Assembly: GCA_036388895.1 (NCBI GenBank)
Contig: DASVQY010000064.1
Coordinates: 124,001-188,000, forward strand
Length of the DNA: 64,000 bases
Origin: SXVE01 sp036388895
Lineage (GTDB): Bacteria > Acidobacteriota > Blastocatellia > Pyrinomonadales > Pyrinomonadaceae
Direction of reading: 5' to 3'
In this document: in pieces, positions 17,843 to 26,742 of the stretch
Numbering within the stretch: the stretch's first letter is position 1
How the letters are laid out: each line of letters begins with the position of its first letter
Program-made: the position numbers and the translations under genes
Notes under the pieces: model-generated
Databases searched by the model: none
What the model was told of the DNA's origin: nothing
Seen by the model: the letters and a program-made list of their open reading frames with translations, nothing else

Positions 17843-18712
17843 ATGGATTACGACCAATTTAAGGTTTCCGAAGATGAAAAGTTCAACTTGAGGGATCAAA
17901 GCACAGACTTTTCCGGTGATTACGTTGATAAGAAACAGGCAAAAGAGGATTTAACGAAAAACGTCAAACGGCTCGCCGAATTGCAGGACGTTTTTTACGC
18001 CGCTAACAAAAAGGCTTTGCTTATAATTTTTCAGGCGATGGATGCCGCGGGCAAAGACGGAGCGATCAAGCACGTTATGTCTGGCTTAAACCCGCAGGGA
18101 GTTCAGGTTTATTCATTCAAACAGCCGTCGGCGGAAGAACTTGACCACGATTTTTTGTGGCGATGCGCGAAAAACACGCCGGAGCGTGGGCGAATCGGCA
18201 TTTTTAATCGTTCATATTACGAAGAAGTTTTGATCGTGCGCGTTCATCCTGAAATTTTGCAGAGCCAGCCGCTCAGTGAAGAATTGAAAAATGACAAAAA
18301 TATTTGGAAAAAGCGTTTCGAGCAGATTCGCTGTTACGAAACTTACTTGGCGGAAAACGACGTTCACATTTTGAAGTTTTTTCTGAATGTTTCCAAAGAA
18401 GAACAAAAGAACCGATTTTTAGCTCGTATTGAAACGCCGGAAAAGAACTGGAAGTTTTCCGCCTCCGACGCTAAAGAGCGCGCTTTCTGGGATGATTATA
18501 TGCTCGCTTACGAAGAAGCCATCGCGGCGACCTCGACTGAAAAAGCGCCCTGGTATGTAATTCCCGCTGACAAAAAATGGTTTACGCGCGTGGCTGTTTC
18601 CGAAATTATTATCAAAAAATTGTTATCAATGAATCTGCAATATCCGCAAGTTTCCGAGGAACACCGGCAAAATTTGTTAAAGGCGAAGGAACTGCTGGAA
18701 AACGAAAATTGA
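17843..18712 (+). CDS. ppk2: Polyphosphate kinase 2 family protein
   Basis: A 289-residue PPK2-domain protein (from the ATG at 17843; a TTG four codons earlier is also possible). The P-loop-like FQAMDAAGKDGAIKHVMSGL, the VYSFKQPSAEELDHDFLWR segment and the GIFNRSYYEEVLIVRVHPE lid/Walker B region are all conserved. PPK2 enzymes transfer phosphate between polyphosphate and nucleoside mono- or diphosphates. Single-domain proteins of this size with these motifs mostly favour polyP-driven nucleotide phosphorylation. Subclass (AMP versus ADP acceptor) is not decidable by eye. The gene stands alone between two terminators. Confidence 0.92.
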   Translation: MDYDQFKVSEDEKFNLRDQSTDFSGDYVDKKQAKEDLTKNVKRLAELQDVFYAANKKALLIIFQAMDAAGKDGAIKHVMSGLNPQGVQVYSFKQPSAEELDHDFLWRCAKNTPERGRIGIFNRSYYEEVLIVRVHPEILQSQPLSEELKNDKNIWKKRFEQIRCYETYLAENDVHILKFFLNVSKEEQKNRFLARIETPEKNWKFSASDAKERAFWDDYMLAYEEAIAATSTEKAPWYVIPADKKWFTRVAVSEIIIKKLLSMNLQYPQVSEEHRQNLLKAKELLENEN

Positions 18713-18717
18713 TTGGC

Positions 18718-18764
18718 AAAAAGAGAACAACAATTTGTTTATTATTGTTCTCTTTTTTATTTTC
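18718..18764 (+). terminator. Rho-independent terminator after ppk2
   Basis: 13-bp perfect stem AAAAAGAGAACAA/TTGTTCTCTTTTT with a 14-base loop, then a T-rich tail. It begins five bases after the stop codon. Confidence 0.88.
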
Positions 18765-18776
18765 CCGGATTACTGA

Positions 18777-19037
18777 TTAATCCTCGTTAATTTCAATATC
18801 GTATTTTTTAGCCGCGCGTTTTATACGGCTTTTTATCTGCTCCACTTCATCCCCGTCATATTTTGCGGCGTTGTCTTTGTGATTTATGTAATTCCACGCG
18901 GCTCTGACGTGTTCCGGCGTGTCAATCGGGTATTTTTTATTGGTCTGGTCGGCGAATTCTACATCGCCGTATTTGCGTTCGCCTTCTTCCGGGTTAACGT
19001 CTTCGCGTTTGTCAATTTTTGTGTTCGATGCGCTCAT
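18777..19037 (-). CDS. Small DUF6582-like protein
   Basis: An 86-residue, highly charged, soluble protein. The second half, KYPIDTPEHVRAAWNYINHKDNAAKYDGDEVEQIKSRIKRAAKKY, matches a small domain I recall as DUF6582, found alone or at the ends of phage and stress proteins. Its function is unknown. An AGGAGG-like sequence lies just upstream of the start (ATAACTTTCCTCCG on the plus strand), supporting the ATG at 19037. It follows the ppk2 terminator in convergent orientation. Confidence 0.75.
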   Translation of the reverse strand: MSASNTKIDKREDVNPEEGERKYGDVEFADQTNKKYPIDTPEHVRAAWNYINHKDNAAKYDGDEVEQIKSRIKRAAKKYDIEINED

Positions 19038-19143
19038 AACTTTCCTCCGTTTATGTTTTTTACTTGTATTTACAAACCATCCTGCTCTTTTATTGCAACG
19101 GCTGAACGAAATTAATTTCTAATAATCTTTCTTCCGGCTAAGG

Positions 19144-19200
19144 AAAAAAGAAAGAGAAATGTTGAATACCGCAAAATAACGGTTGTTCGCATTCTCTTTC
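19144..19200 (-). terminator. Rho-independent terminator for the SDR-DUF2171 gene
   Basis: Arms GAAAGAGAAATG (19150-19161) and CATTCTCTTTC (19190-19200) pair with one bulge. On the minus strand the second arm is followed by CTTTTTT. It is placed 14 bases beyond the stop of the minus-strand gene. Confidence 0.75.
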
Positions 19201-19213
19201 ATTTAAAGAAACC

Positions 19214-20548
19214 TTAAACGCTCGCCGACAAACCGCGCAAATCACCGCGTTCATCGTCTCGGTTTCCCTGCGGCTTGCTCTGGACGGTAGCCCACATTTG
19301 TCGCGCTTCTTCAGCGGTTTGATCGAGCACGACTTTATTGCCCGATACAGATTCGATAAAGCTGATCGGAATCAGATGATGTTTGCCGTCCGGCGAATCT
19401 TTGCGCGTTAATTTTATTTCGCCGCGCTCAACGCGGTCAATCGTTCCGACGTGCGCTCCGTCAGAGCCGACGACTTCCATTTTTTCGCGGATTTCCGAAG
19501 GATTGAGCACGTTTTCCGTGAAATAACTTCTGTTATTGTTCGCTCTCGATTTGCGTGTTGAAAGCAGGGCGGCGATTCCCAGACCGGCGCCGACAGCCAG
19601 CGCGCCGAATAAAATCGGGTGCATTTCAGCCTTTTGGTAAATGCTCGTTTCCTTGACAAAACGCTCACGTTCGCCGCGTTCGCGTAAATTTGAATTCGTT
19701 TTATATAAACCATCTGGGCGATTAGAGTGCACCGGTTCGCCGGAATTTTGAAACGAATCAATCATCGCTTCGTTCATTTTTTCATAAAGGCGCGGCGCGT
19801 TTATCGCCAGCGAAGAGTGTGCCTTGCCCATTCCGCCGACGAAGAAATCGCGGACAGGCGTTTGAGCGCAGTGCAAAATCGCTTCCGCGACGAGCTCGGG
19901 CGCGTAGACCGGCGGCGGCAATTGCGGTTCATACGGCAGATAATTCTTCGCGTTTTCAGGGAACGGCGTGTGAATCGCCGTCGGTTTAATCAAAGTCACG
20001 GAAATCGGCAATCCGTCGGCTTCGACTTCTATTCTGAGCGCGTCGGTAAATCCTTTTACGGCGTGTTTCGAGGCGGAATACATTCCTTGAAGCGGAACGG
20101 CGGCGTCGGAAACTTCGCTGCCGATGTTGATGAGCGCGCCGCTTTTGTTTCTTAAATGATCGACGGCGATTTTAGAGCCATTAACGACGCCCCAAACGTT
20201 CGTATCGAAAAGGCGGCGGAAATCCGTTGTCGGAACGTCCGTGATGCGTCCGTAAACAGAACCTCCCGCGTTGTTTACCCAGGTGTCGAAACCGCCGAAA
20301 TGCGCAATCGCCCGATCAGCGGCTTTCCGCAAAGCCGCTTCGTCGGCAACGTCCGCGACCGCATAAATCGCTCGCTCGCCGCCCTGAGCGTTTATTTCAT
20401 TTGTCAGTTCTCGCAAAGCGTCTTCGTTTCTGGCGATTAAGACGAGACGAGCGCCTTGTCTCGCCGCCATTCGCGCCGTAGTCAAACCGATGCCGCTCGT
20501 CGCGCCCGTAATAACAATCGTTTGCTCTGAAATATTTTTTAACTGCAT
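19214..20548 (-). CDS. SDR oxidoreductase fused to a membrane segment and DUF2171 domain
   Basis: A 444-residue protein of unusual architecture. Residues 1-250 form a complete SDR domain with TGATSGIG (14-21), NNAG and the YSASK active site. Residues of about 300-330 are a single hydrophobic helix (HPILFGALAVGAGLGIAALL). The last 90 residues (REKMEVVGSDGAHVGTIDRV, then HLIPISFIESVSGNKVVLD) resemble DUF2171, a small PRC-barrel-like domain. Substrate is unknown. I infer a membrane-tethered reductase with a C-terminal beta-barrel sensor. A RBS-like GGAGG precedes the start. It neighbours other small stress-type genes. Confidence 0.88.
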   Translation of the reverse strand: MQLKNISEQTIVITGATSGIGLTTARMAARQGARLVLIARNEDALRELTNEINAQGGERAIYAVADVADEAALRKAADRAIAHFGGFDTWVNNAGGSVYGRITDVPTTDFRRLFDTNVWGVVNGSKIAVDHLRNKSGALINIGSEVSDAAVPLQGMYSASKHAVKGFTDALRIEVEADGLPISVTLIKPTAIHTPFPENAKNYLPYEPQLPPPVYAPELVAEAILHCAQTPVRDFFVGGMGKAHSSLAINAPRLYEKMNEAMIDSFQNSGEPVHSNRPDGLYKTNSNLRERGERERFVKETSIYQKAEMHPILFGALAVGAGLGIAALLSTRKSRANNNRSYFTENVLNPSEIREKMEVVGSDGAHVGTIDRVERGEIKLTRKDSPDGKHHLIPISFIESVSGNKVVLDQTAEEARQMWATVQSKPQGNRDDERGDLRGLSASV

Positions 20549-20808
20549 TTTATATCCTCCCTCGTTATGGTAAAAAAGTTTGTGACCGAAGATTTTAGTT
20601 AAATCCTCATCGCTCGCAAACCTTTTGATTTGAATTTCCGTTTCGCTGTTTTAACAGTAACTATGTGAAAATCACGAAATAAAAACAAAACGGAATTTAT
20701 CAAATCACCTCGTTTTATTATCGCAATTTTGCAATGAATAAGTGCAAAATTCTGCAAAATTCTAATATCTAAATAATTATATTCACCGGTTTACAATCGC
20801 ATAAAAAT

Positions 20809-21177
20809 TTAACTTATCTCTCTCATTTCTCTCGGTTCGGTGAGAAGTCCGGCAGCGACGCTAATCGCGCCGGCAGCTACAAATGTGTTGCGCGCAGCGC
20901 GATTGTGCGAAAACCCGAACAGCCACGGCGCGCCGAGCGTAAACAAACCGGCGGCAACGTCTAACGCCAGATGCGTTTTGAACGGAAGAACGCGCAGCAA
21001 ACCGAGCTCATATTGCGTCATCAAACTCGACGCTAAAACAGCGCCGCCGACGGCGCGGCACAACGCCGTTGCCGTTTCTTCGTCTTTGAAGCCCATCATT
21101 TCCGGCGAACCGGAAACGAGTGCCGCGTAGCCGTAATCGATCACTGCGTGAGTCTGTCTCGAAATTAGTTTTTTCAT
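20809..21177 (-). CDS. Small membrane protein (SPW-repeat-like)
   Basis: A 122-residue integral membrane protein with about four hydrophobic segments. The beginning (SRQTHAVIDYGYAALVSGSPEMMGF) and the second half (LALDVAAGLFTLGAPWLFGF) resemble proteins with SPW-type repeats, which pair a helix with an aPW motif. Function is unknown. It lies among genes for small soluble and secreted proteins that often accompany general stress responses in soil bacteria. A 25-bp tandem duplication starts 2 bases upstream of its start codon, within the region that should contain its ribosome binding site. Confidence 0.7.
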   Translation of the reverse strand: MKKLISRQTHAVIDYGYAALVSGSPEMMGFKDEETATALCRAVGGAVLASSLMTQYELGLLRVLPFKTHLALDVAAGLFTLGAPWLFGFSHNRAARNTFVAAGAISVAAGLLTEPREMREIS

Positions 21178-21178
21178 A

Positions 21179-21228
21179 TATTTAATTCTTAGTAATTATT
21201 AGCTATTTAATTCTTAGTAATTATTAGC
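21179..21228. repeat. Perfect 25-bp tandem duplication
   Basis: TATTTAATTCTTAGTAATTA plus TTAGC occurs twice head to tail (21179-21203 and 21204-21228). It lies between two minus-strand genes, immediately upstream of the SPW-like gene. Confidence 0.9.
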
Positions 21229-21236
21229 GAAAACCT

Positions 21237-21512
21237 TTACAGGCTGTCGTATTTTTCCGCTGTTTCTTTTTCCTTTCCCCAAACGTGATCGTCCACGCCT
21301 TCGACGCCTTTTTGTCTGGCACAATGCGCGCAGCAGAAATAATTGGCGTTAGCTTCCACGCCGTGACCGATAACTTTACAGCCGCAATTTGCGCAAATCG
21401 GCGCGAGTCGGTGAATCGCGCACTCGAAGCAATCAAAAACGTGACGATTTCCCGCCGTAATCACTTCAAAAGCCAAATAATAATCGTTTCCGCAGACTTC
21501 GCATTGTGCCAT
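21237..21512 (-). CDS. Small cysteine-rich zinc-binding protein
   Basis: A 91-residue soluble protein with several CxxC-type pairs: CEVCGNDY at the start, CFECAIHRLAPICANCGC in the centre and CCAHCAR near the end. These are suitable for two or three zinc sites in a LIM/treble-clef-like arrangement. The pattern, including GHGVEAN, recurs in uncharacterised proteins of many soil bacteria. No function is known. A clear GGAG lies upstream of the ATG (TTCTCC on the plus strand), supporting the start. Confidence 0.8.
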   Translation of the reverse strand: MAQCEVCGNDYYLAFEVITAGNRHVFDCFECAIHRLAPICANCGCKVIGHGVEANANYFCCAHCARQKGVEGVDDHVWGKEKETAEKYDSL

Positions 21513-21828
21513 TTTCTGTTCTCCTTAATTTTATTTTAACGTGAAATTTCGCGCCGCTTTGAAGCGCATTTTCAAAATCACTCTGTTTTAACGCAAGCGT
21601 TCGTCTCGCGCATCTCTCACTGAAAACTTTGTTATACTCGTTTAGCCGAATAATGAAACCGCCAGAAAAGCCGTTAAAAAAAACAGATTTATTCTTATTC
21701 GCATAAGCATCTCCGAAGGTGAAAAAATTTAGGCGATTTCGACAGAATTATAATTTCGGTAAGAAATTGAATTTTTGCCGCAATCGCCTTTTTTTATCCA
21801 ATGTTTTTCACTGAACAAGCCATAAATA
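21513..21828. other. Intergenic region without a recognised gene
   Basis: 316 bp between two minus-strand genes. Apart from the hairpin at 21722-21796, I see no open frame with coding character and no other structure. Confidence 0.6.
21722..21796 (-). terminator. Possible terminator of the DUF4142 gene
   Basis: AGGCGATT (21731-21738) and AATCGCCT (21782-21789) are perfect reverse complements with a long 43-base loop. T-runs occur on both strands, including AAATTTTTT on the minus strand. It lies 40 bases beyond the minus-strand stop. Confidence 0.4.
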
Positions 21829-22065
21829 TTACCTGTTTGAATTCATATTCATATTTGAATTCGTATTTCCCGAGTTTGTATTTCGATTGTTGTTTCGATT
21901 GGAATTGTTATTGCGGTTGGAGTTCATATTGCGGTTTGAATTCATATTCATATTATTCATATTATGGTTCATATTTGAATTCATATTCATATTTGAATTC
22001 ATATTACCGCCCGAATTCATATTCATATCGCCGCTTCTGTTGCCGCCTGACATTCCATTGTTGCC
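21829..22065. repeat. Low-complexity tract coding for the Asn/Met/Ser tail
   Basis: Repeated TTTGAATTCATATTCATATT-type units on the plus strand, diverging toward the domain boundary. The other strand reading is purely repetitive and non-coding. Confidence 0.85.
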
Positions 22066-22584
22066 GCGATTGTTTCTCATTCCGTTGTACATCGTTCGCG
22101 CCATTGTCAGATGACCTTGCAGCGCCGGTAGAGTTTTCGCCGCAAACGCTCGCGCCTCGGCGTCTTCGGCGTCGTTATCATTCGCCTGTTTTTGGAAAAG
22201 CTTCACGGCGTCTTCGTGCGCTTTGACCTGCATTTTCATATACTCACGGTCAAATTCCATTCCTGCCGACGCGCGGTTTAATTTATCCACCATCGCTCTT
22301 TGTTTGCCGCTCATTTCGGTCGGAAGAGTGATGTTTTTGGCTGCCGCTAAAGTTTTCAGTTCTTCGCTGGTACGCGTGTGATCGTCAATCATCATTTGCG
22401 CAAACCGACGAACTTCTTCGCTCGATGATTTTTGCAGCGCCGCTTGGCTCGACATAATTTCCAGCATATCCGACTGCGCCGCGCGCATCATAAAAGTGTC
22501 TGCTTTTGTTGCTTCGACAACGAACCCATTTAATACAAATACCGAAGCAATCAATACCGTAAATAGAAAAAATAGTCTCTTCAT
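21829..22584 (-). CDS. DUF4142 exported protein with Asn/Met-rich repetitive tail
   Basis: A 251-residue protein. Residues 1-28 are a signal peptide. Residues of about 30-165 form a four-helix DUF4142 domain (FMMRAAQSDMLEIMSSQAAL, then FAQMMIDDHTRTSEELK), a ferritin-like fold with His and Glu residues. The last 80 residues are almost only Asn, Met, Ser, Arg and Gly, built from NMNS-type units encoded by reiterated ATTCATATT-like DNA. DUF4142 proteins are periplasmic or secreted and of unknown function. The Met/Asn tail could bind soft metals, but this is speculation. Slippage within the tail probably varies its length. Confidence 0.88.
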   Translation of the reverse strand: MKRLFFLFTVLIASVFVLNGFVVEATKADTFMMRAAQSDMLEIMSSQAALQKSSSEEVRRFAQMMIDDHTRTSEELKTLAAAKNITLPTEMSGKQRAMVDKLNRASAGMEFDREYMKMQVKAHEDAVKLFQKQANDNDAEDAEARAFAAKTLPALQGHLTMARTMYNGMRNNRGNNGMSGGNRSGDMNMNSGGNMNSNMNMNSNMNHNMNNMNMNSNRNMNSNRNNNSNRNNNRNTNSGNTNSNMNMNSNR

Positions 22585-22866
22585 TTTTTTTTACCCCTTT
22601 TTCGTCCTTAATTTCTAAATTTTATAAACCAACGTTTTTCGACACTCTTGTATGTCTCGCTTTTTTCAGGAGATAAACAAGCGTTTGAAAAACTTAAAAA
22701 ACAACTGTGTGTAATTTACAGATACTGCAATCCAGGTGCCACAAAGATAAATAATTTGTTGTTAATAATTAAAGGGAAGTGCGCCGCTGACAAATAGAGA
22801 GATCGGGAAGCTGTTTTGACTCGTCGGATACGATGTAAATTCTTATAAATGGTGACAAGCGAATTT

Positions 22867-24780
22867 TTATAAATCCGATCTTTCAGCCAGTTCCGCCCAG
22901 CGTTCGATGGCTTGTTCGAGCTGCGGCTGTAAATTTTGCTGTTCGCTGAAAAGTTCGTTGACTTTATAAGAATCGGTCGCAAAACGGTTCAAATCGTTTT
23001 CGATTTCAGCAAGCCTTTTTTCGATTTCAGGGATTCTGAATTCAAGTTCTTCCAGCTCGCGTTTTTCTTTGAAAGAAAGCTTTTTCGATTCGGATTTGCC
23101 GTTTTGCTTTGCTTCGCCGCTTTCCGGTTTAACTACCGAACGCGCCTCAGATATTTTTTCCGTTTCCTTATTTTCCGCCTCTTCACGCTGCGTAATTTTC
23201 AGATAAGTCGAATAATCGCCCGGAAAACCGCGAATTGCGCCGCCTTCAAATTTAAAGAGATTTTCGACGGTTCGGTCGAGAAAATAACGGTCGTGACTGA
23301 CGACGATCAACGCGCCCGCAAAGTCGTCAAGATATTCTTCGAGCGCGATCAAAGTCGGAATATCGAGATCGTTCGTCGGTTCGTCGAGCAGCAAAACATT
23401 CGGCGAACTCATTAAAATTCGTAAAAGGTAAAGCCTGCGGCGCTCGCCGCCCGAAAGATTTCCGATAATCGAATACTGCGCCGTAGGCGGAAAAAGAAAT
23501 TTTTCCAGCATTTGCGAAGCCGTAATTTGCCGCCCGTCAACGGTCGTGACGTATTCCGCCGCTTCGCGGATGTAATCAATTACGCGCTGTTCGTCGCTCA
23601 AAGCACGGCTTTCCTGGTCATAATAACCGATGTGAACCGTCTGCCCGATTTCGATTTCGCCGCCGTCCGGCTCGATTCGATTTGTAATAATTTCCAGAAG
23701 CGTCGTTTTGCCTGAGCCGTTTGCGCCGATAATTCCGATGCGGTCGTCCCGCTTCAAAAGATATGTAAAATCGTCAATCAGTTTTCGCCCGCCGTACGAC
23801 TTTGAAACATTGTTCAGCTCGATGATTTTTGAACCGAGACGCTTTGAACCGATTGCAATGTCAATCTCGGCTTTCGCTTTTTCCTTCGGCTGCGCCATTA
23901 AATCATAAGCCGCGTCAATGCGCGCCTTTGATTTGCGCGTTCGCGCCTTCGCCCCGGTTCGCAGCCAGGCAAGCTCTTTTTTTATAAGCATTTCGCGCTT
24001 GTGACCTTCGACCGCGCGAAGCGTTTCCTGTTCTTCCTTTTTCTCTAAATAATAAGCGTAATTTCCGTTGAAACTTTGCACCGTTCCGCGATCAATTTCA
24101 AAAATCCGATTCGTCACGCGGTCGAGAAAATACCGGTCGTGCGTGACGAGCAAAAGCGCGCCCGCGTATCTTTTCAAATAATCTTCGAGCCATTCAATCG
24201 TATCGGCGTCGAGATGATTCGTCGGTTCGTCGAGAATTAAAATGTCGGGTTTCGTGATGAGTTCGTGCGCGAGCGCGACGCGTTTACGCTGCCCGCCGGA
24301 AAGCGTTTTCATTTTCGCGGTCGTGTCGTATATGCCAAGCTTGTCGAGCACGATTCGCGCGTTTGTTTCGATTTCCCAGCCGCCGTTTGTTTCCAGCTCG
24401 TGCTGCAATTTATCAACTTTTTCCAGCAGCTTTGCGTCCGTTCCGCCTTGAATTGCCAGATCGTGACATGCGGTTTCATAATCGCCCAGCATCTTCATCA
24501 TGCCGCCCGACGCGGCAAAAATCGTTTCGAGAACGGTCGCTTCTTCGTTTATCTGCGGATTTTGCGGCAGGTAAGCGAGCGTTTTTCCCTGAGCGCGCAC
24601 GACCTTTCCCTCGTCCGGTTCTTCGCGTCCGGCGATAACGCGCAAAAGCGTCGTCTTGCCCGAGCCGTTCGCGCCGATAATTCCGATTTTGTCGCCGTCT
24701 TCCAATCCAATTGATACGTTTTCAAAAAGCGGTTTGATGCCGTAGTTTTTGCTGATATTTTCGAGTGAAAGAATATTCAT
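22867..24780 (-). CDS. ABC-F family ATPase (Uup-like)
   Basis: A 637-residue soluble protein with two ABC cassettes in tandem and no membrane segment. Cassette 1 has GANGSGKTTLL (about 36-46), LSGGQRKRVALAHEL and LILDEPTNHLD. Cassette 2 has GANGSGKTTLLEI and LSGGERRRLYLLRIL, then LLLDEPTNDLD. The inter-domain linker is rich in basic residues and the C-terminus (about 555-637) is a charged coiled coil, as in Uup. ABC-F proteins act on the ribosome E site or on DNA/RNA structures; the coiled-coil tail favours the Uup subgroup. It could also belong to an antibiotic-protection subgroup, but nothing nearby suggests that. Confidence 0.93.
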   Translation of the reverse strand: MNILSLENISKNYGIKPLFENVSIGLEDGDKIGIIGANGSGKTTLLRVIAGREEPDEGKVVRAQGKTLAYLPQNPQINEEATVLETIFAASGGMMKMLGDYETACHDLAIQGGTDAKLLEKVDKLQHELETNGGWEIETNARIVLDKLGIYDTTAKMKTLSGGQRKRVALAHELITKPDILILDEPTNHLDADTIEWLEDYLKRYAGALLLVTHDRYFLDRVTNRIFEIDRGTVQSFNGNYAYYLEKKEEQETLRAVEGHKREMLIKKELAWLRTGAKARTRKSKARIDAAYDLMAQPKEKAKAEIDIAIGSKRLGSKIIELNNVSKSYGGRKLIDDFTYLLKRDDRIGIIGANGSGKTTLLEIITNRIEPDGGEIEIGQTVHIGYYDQESRALSDEQRVIDYIREAAEYVTTVDGRQITASQMLEKFLFPPTAQYSIIGNLSGGERRRLYLLRILMSSPNVLLLDEPTNDLDIPTLIALEEYLDDFAGALIVVSHDRYFLDRTVENLFKFEGGAIRGFPGDYSTYLKITQREEAENKETEKISEARSVVKPESGEAKQNGKSESKKLSFKEKRELEELEFRIPEIEKRLAEIENDLNRFATDSYKVNELFSEQQNLQPQLEQAIERWAELAERSDL

Positions 24781-24847
24781 AAACTGAATTCAAATTAGCA
24801 AATTCTTCATTAGCAGCCAACTGCCGCTTTTCGACAAATTTTCGCTT

Positions 24848-25444
24848 TTACCCGTTTCGGCTTTTGTAAATATCTTCAATGACGGCTCGCATTCTTTGCG
24901 TATGCGTGCCTTCCCAATATATTTTTTGACAGTTCGGGCAGCAGTAAAACGCATTTTGAGTTTCACGCACGCGCGGCGGAACATTAGTTTCAATTTCATC
25001 AGCGCTCGCATTCCTCAAAACGGTGTTGCAAACCAAACAGCGCACGAAAAGTTTTGCGGGCAGTTTCAAATTGAAATGTTCGACGATCTGCGCAAACTGT
25101 TCCAAAGGTTTTTCGCTTTCGAGCAGCAAAATATTATTTGCGCGCCATTCTTTTTTCAGTTTTTTGTCGAGCGTCAAAACATAACGATTTTCCCTGATCG
25201 CCCGTCGAACCAAATCTTCATCGGAAATCGCGTCTTCCCAAACCGTATCAATCCCAACCGCGCGCAGTCGGCGCACGAGTCGCGCGACGTTCACATCGGC
25301 AAAAAATTTTATCTCTTCATTTTTCTGCAAAGTTATTTTGTGCTCGAATCCGACGCGCTCGCCGCACGCGCAATTTATTGTTCGCCCATACTCGAACAAA
25401 GTAACGTCGTATTGCCGCCCGCATTTTTGACAATAAATCGCCAT
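24848..25444 (-). CDS. Mut7-C RNase (PIN-like) domain protein with zinc ribbons
   Basis: The frame begins with a TTG at 25453, but the ATG at 25444 (MAIYCQKCGRQYDV) is the better start, giving 198 residues. An N-terminal zinc ribbon has a CQKCG pair and a CACG pair. A Mut7-C domain follows, with FFADVNVARLVRRLRAVGIDT carrying the conserved Asp and YVLTLDKKLKKEW. The C-terminus holds a second ribbon (CLVCNTVL and CCPNCQKIYWEGTH). The domain is a predicted PIN-fold ribonuclease named after nematode Mut-7. Members in bacteria are conserved but poorly studied. It is divergent from the DUF2156 gene. Confidence 0.87.
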   Translation of the reverse strand: MAIYCQKCGRQYDVTLFEYGRTINCACGERVGFEHKITLQKNEEIKFFADVNVARLVRRLRAVGIDTVWEDAISDEDLVRRAIRENRYVLTLDKKLKKEWRANNILLLESEKPLEQFAQIVEHFNLKLPAKLFVRCLVCNTVLRNASADEIETNVPPRVRETQNAFYCCPNCQKIYWEGTHTQRMRAVIEDIYKSRNG

Positions 25445-25569
25445 TAATTTCAATTATGCTTTTTTTACTTTCGCGAACCAACCGGCGGGAAAAATTCGCC
25501 GGAATTAAATCATTTAAAAGCAGAAATTATTCGAGTAAACTTGAAACGCAAGCGCGGGCAAAAAGATTA

Positions 25570-26697
25570 ATGAATATTCCAAACGCCACTTTACTGCCGG
25601 ATTTTTACAAACGAGCGCTGGAACAATCTTCGACGGTCGCCCGCGCTCGCCGAATCGTGCTCGAACAAGGCTGGAATTCGACTTCTTATCAAATTATCAA
25701 TCTGGGCATCAGCCGCTGGTTTTCAAAAGCCGGCGACGCGGTCGTCGGTTTTGTCGCGAGCAACAAAAGACGCATTGTGGCGGGCGCTCCGATCTGCGCG
25801 AAAGAGCGTTTGCCGGAAATCGCCGCCGAATTCGAAGCGGACGCCGCGCGCGAGAACGAAGGCGTCTGCTACTTCTGCGCCGAGGCGAGGCTCGAATCAA
25901 TGTACGCGCGGTCACCGAATTACTCGAAAATCCTCCTCGGCGCGCAGCCCGTCTGGCAGCCGAAGAATTGGGCGGCGGTTACGACGAAGCATAAATCTTT
26001 ACGGGCGCAGTTGAACCGCGCGCGCAACAAAGGCGTAATCATTAAAGAATGGTCTAACGAAAAAGCGCACGACCACCCGGCGCTGAAACAATGCCTCGGC
26101 GAATGGCTCGCGACGAAGGGTTTGCCGCCGCTCGCGTTTCTGGTCGAGCCGAACACTTTAACGAGGCTGTTCGACCGGCGCATTTTCGTCGCCGAGCTAA
26201 ACGGCGAACCGATTGGCTTCGTCGTTCTTTCGCCTGTCGCGCAGCGTAACGGCTGGCTGTTCGAGCAGTTTCCGCACCGACCCGGAGCACCCAACGGAAC
26301 GGTCGAGTTAATGATTGACGCGGCGATGAAAACGCTCGCCACCGAAAATTTCGATTACGCGACGCTCGGGCTTTCGCCGCTTTCGCAGAGGGCGCGCATA
26401 GAATCTTTCCGCAACCCGTTCTGGCTTCGCGTCCTGCTCGCGTGGATGCGAAAACACGGGCAGCGGTTTTATAACTTCGACGGTCTTGACGCATTTAAGG
26501 CAAAATTACGACCGGAAAAATGGGAACCGGTTTTTGCCGTCTCGAACGAGCCGCAGATAAGCGTCCGAACGCTTTACGGCATTGCCGCCGCGTTCAGCGA
26601 TAATGCGCCGGTGAAGTTGATTCTCGGCGGAGGCATTCGCGCGCTGAAAACGGAAATGAACTGGCTGAGACAAAGATTGACCAATCCGCATTCATAA
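25570..26697 (+). CDS. DUF2156 / phosphatidylglycerol lysyltransferase C-terminal domain protein
   Basis: 375 residues from the ATG at 25570 (MNIPNATLLPDFYK); the frame opens at 25456, but the extra 38 residues look non-coding. It has the tandem GNAT fold of the MprF catalytic domain: FSKAGDAVVGFVASNKRRIVAGAPIC, then LRAQLNRARNKGVIIKEW, then FVAELNGEPIGFVVLSPV, then FDYATLGLSPLS and KFYNFDGL-like text. There are no membrane segments, unlike full MprF, so it probably transfers an aminoacyl or acyl group in the cytosol or at the membrane face. Substrate is unknown. Part of the C-terminus is unusually basic. Confidence 0.83.
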   Translation: MNIPNATLLPDFYKRALEQSSTVARARRIVLEQGWNSTSYQIINLGISRWFSKAGDAVVGFVASNKRRIVAGAPICAKERLPEIAAEFEADAARENEGVCYFCAEARLESMYARSPNYSKILLGAQPVWQPKNWAAVTTKHKSLRAQLNRARNKGVIIKEWSNEKAHDHPALKQCLGEWLATKGLPPLAFLVEPNTLTRLFDRRIFVAELNGEPIGFVVLSPVAQRNGWLFEQFPHRPGAPNGTVELMIDAAMKTLATENFDYATLGLSPLSQRARIESFRNPFWLRVLLAWMRKHGQRFYNFDGLDAFKAKLRPEKWEPVFAVSNEPQISVRTLYGIAAAFSDNAPVKLILGGGIRALKTEMNWLRQRLTNPHS

Positions 26698-26742
26698 CCG
26701 CGAATATGACCTTTGACGGTAAACTCAAAGATTTTCAGCGAA

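Noticed and set aside
22585..22866. Intergenic region between the DUF4142 and ABC-F genes
   Set aside because: Searched for small genes, hairpins and riboswitch-like structure; nothing convincing.
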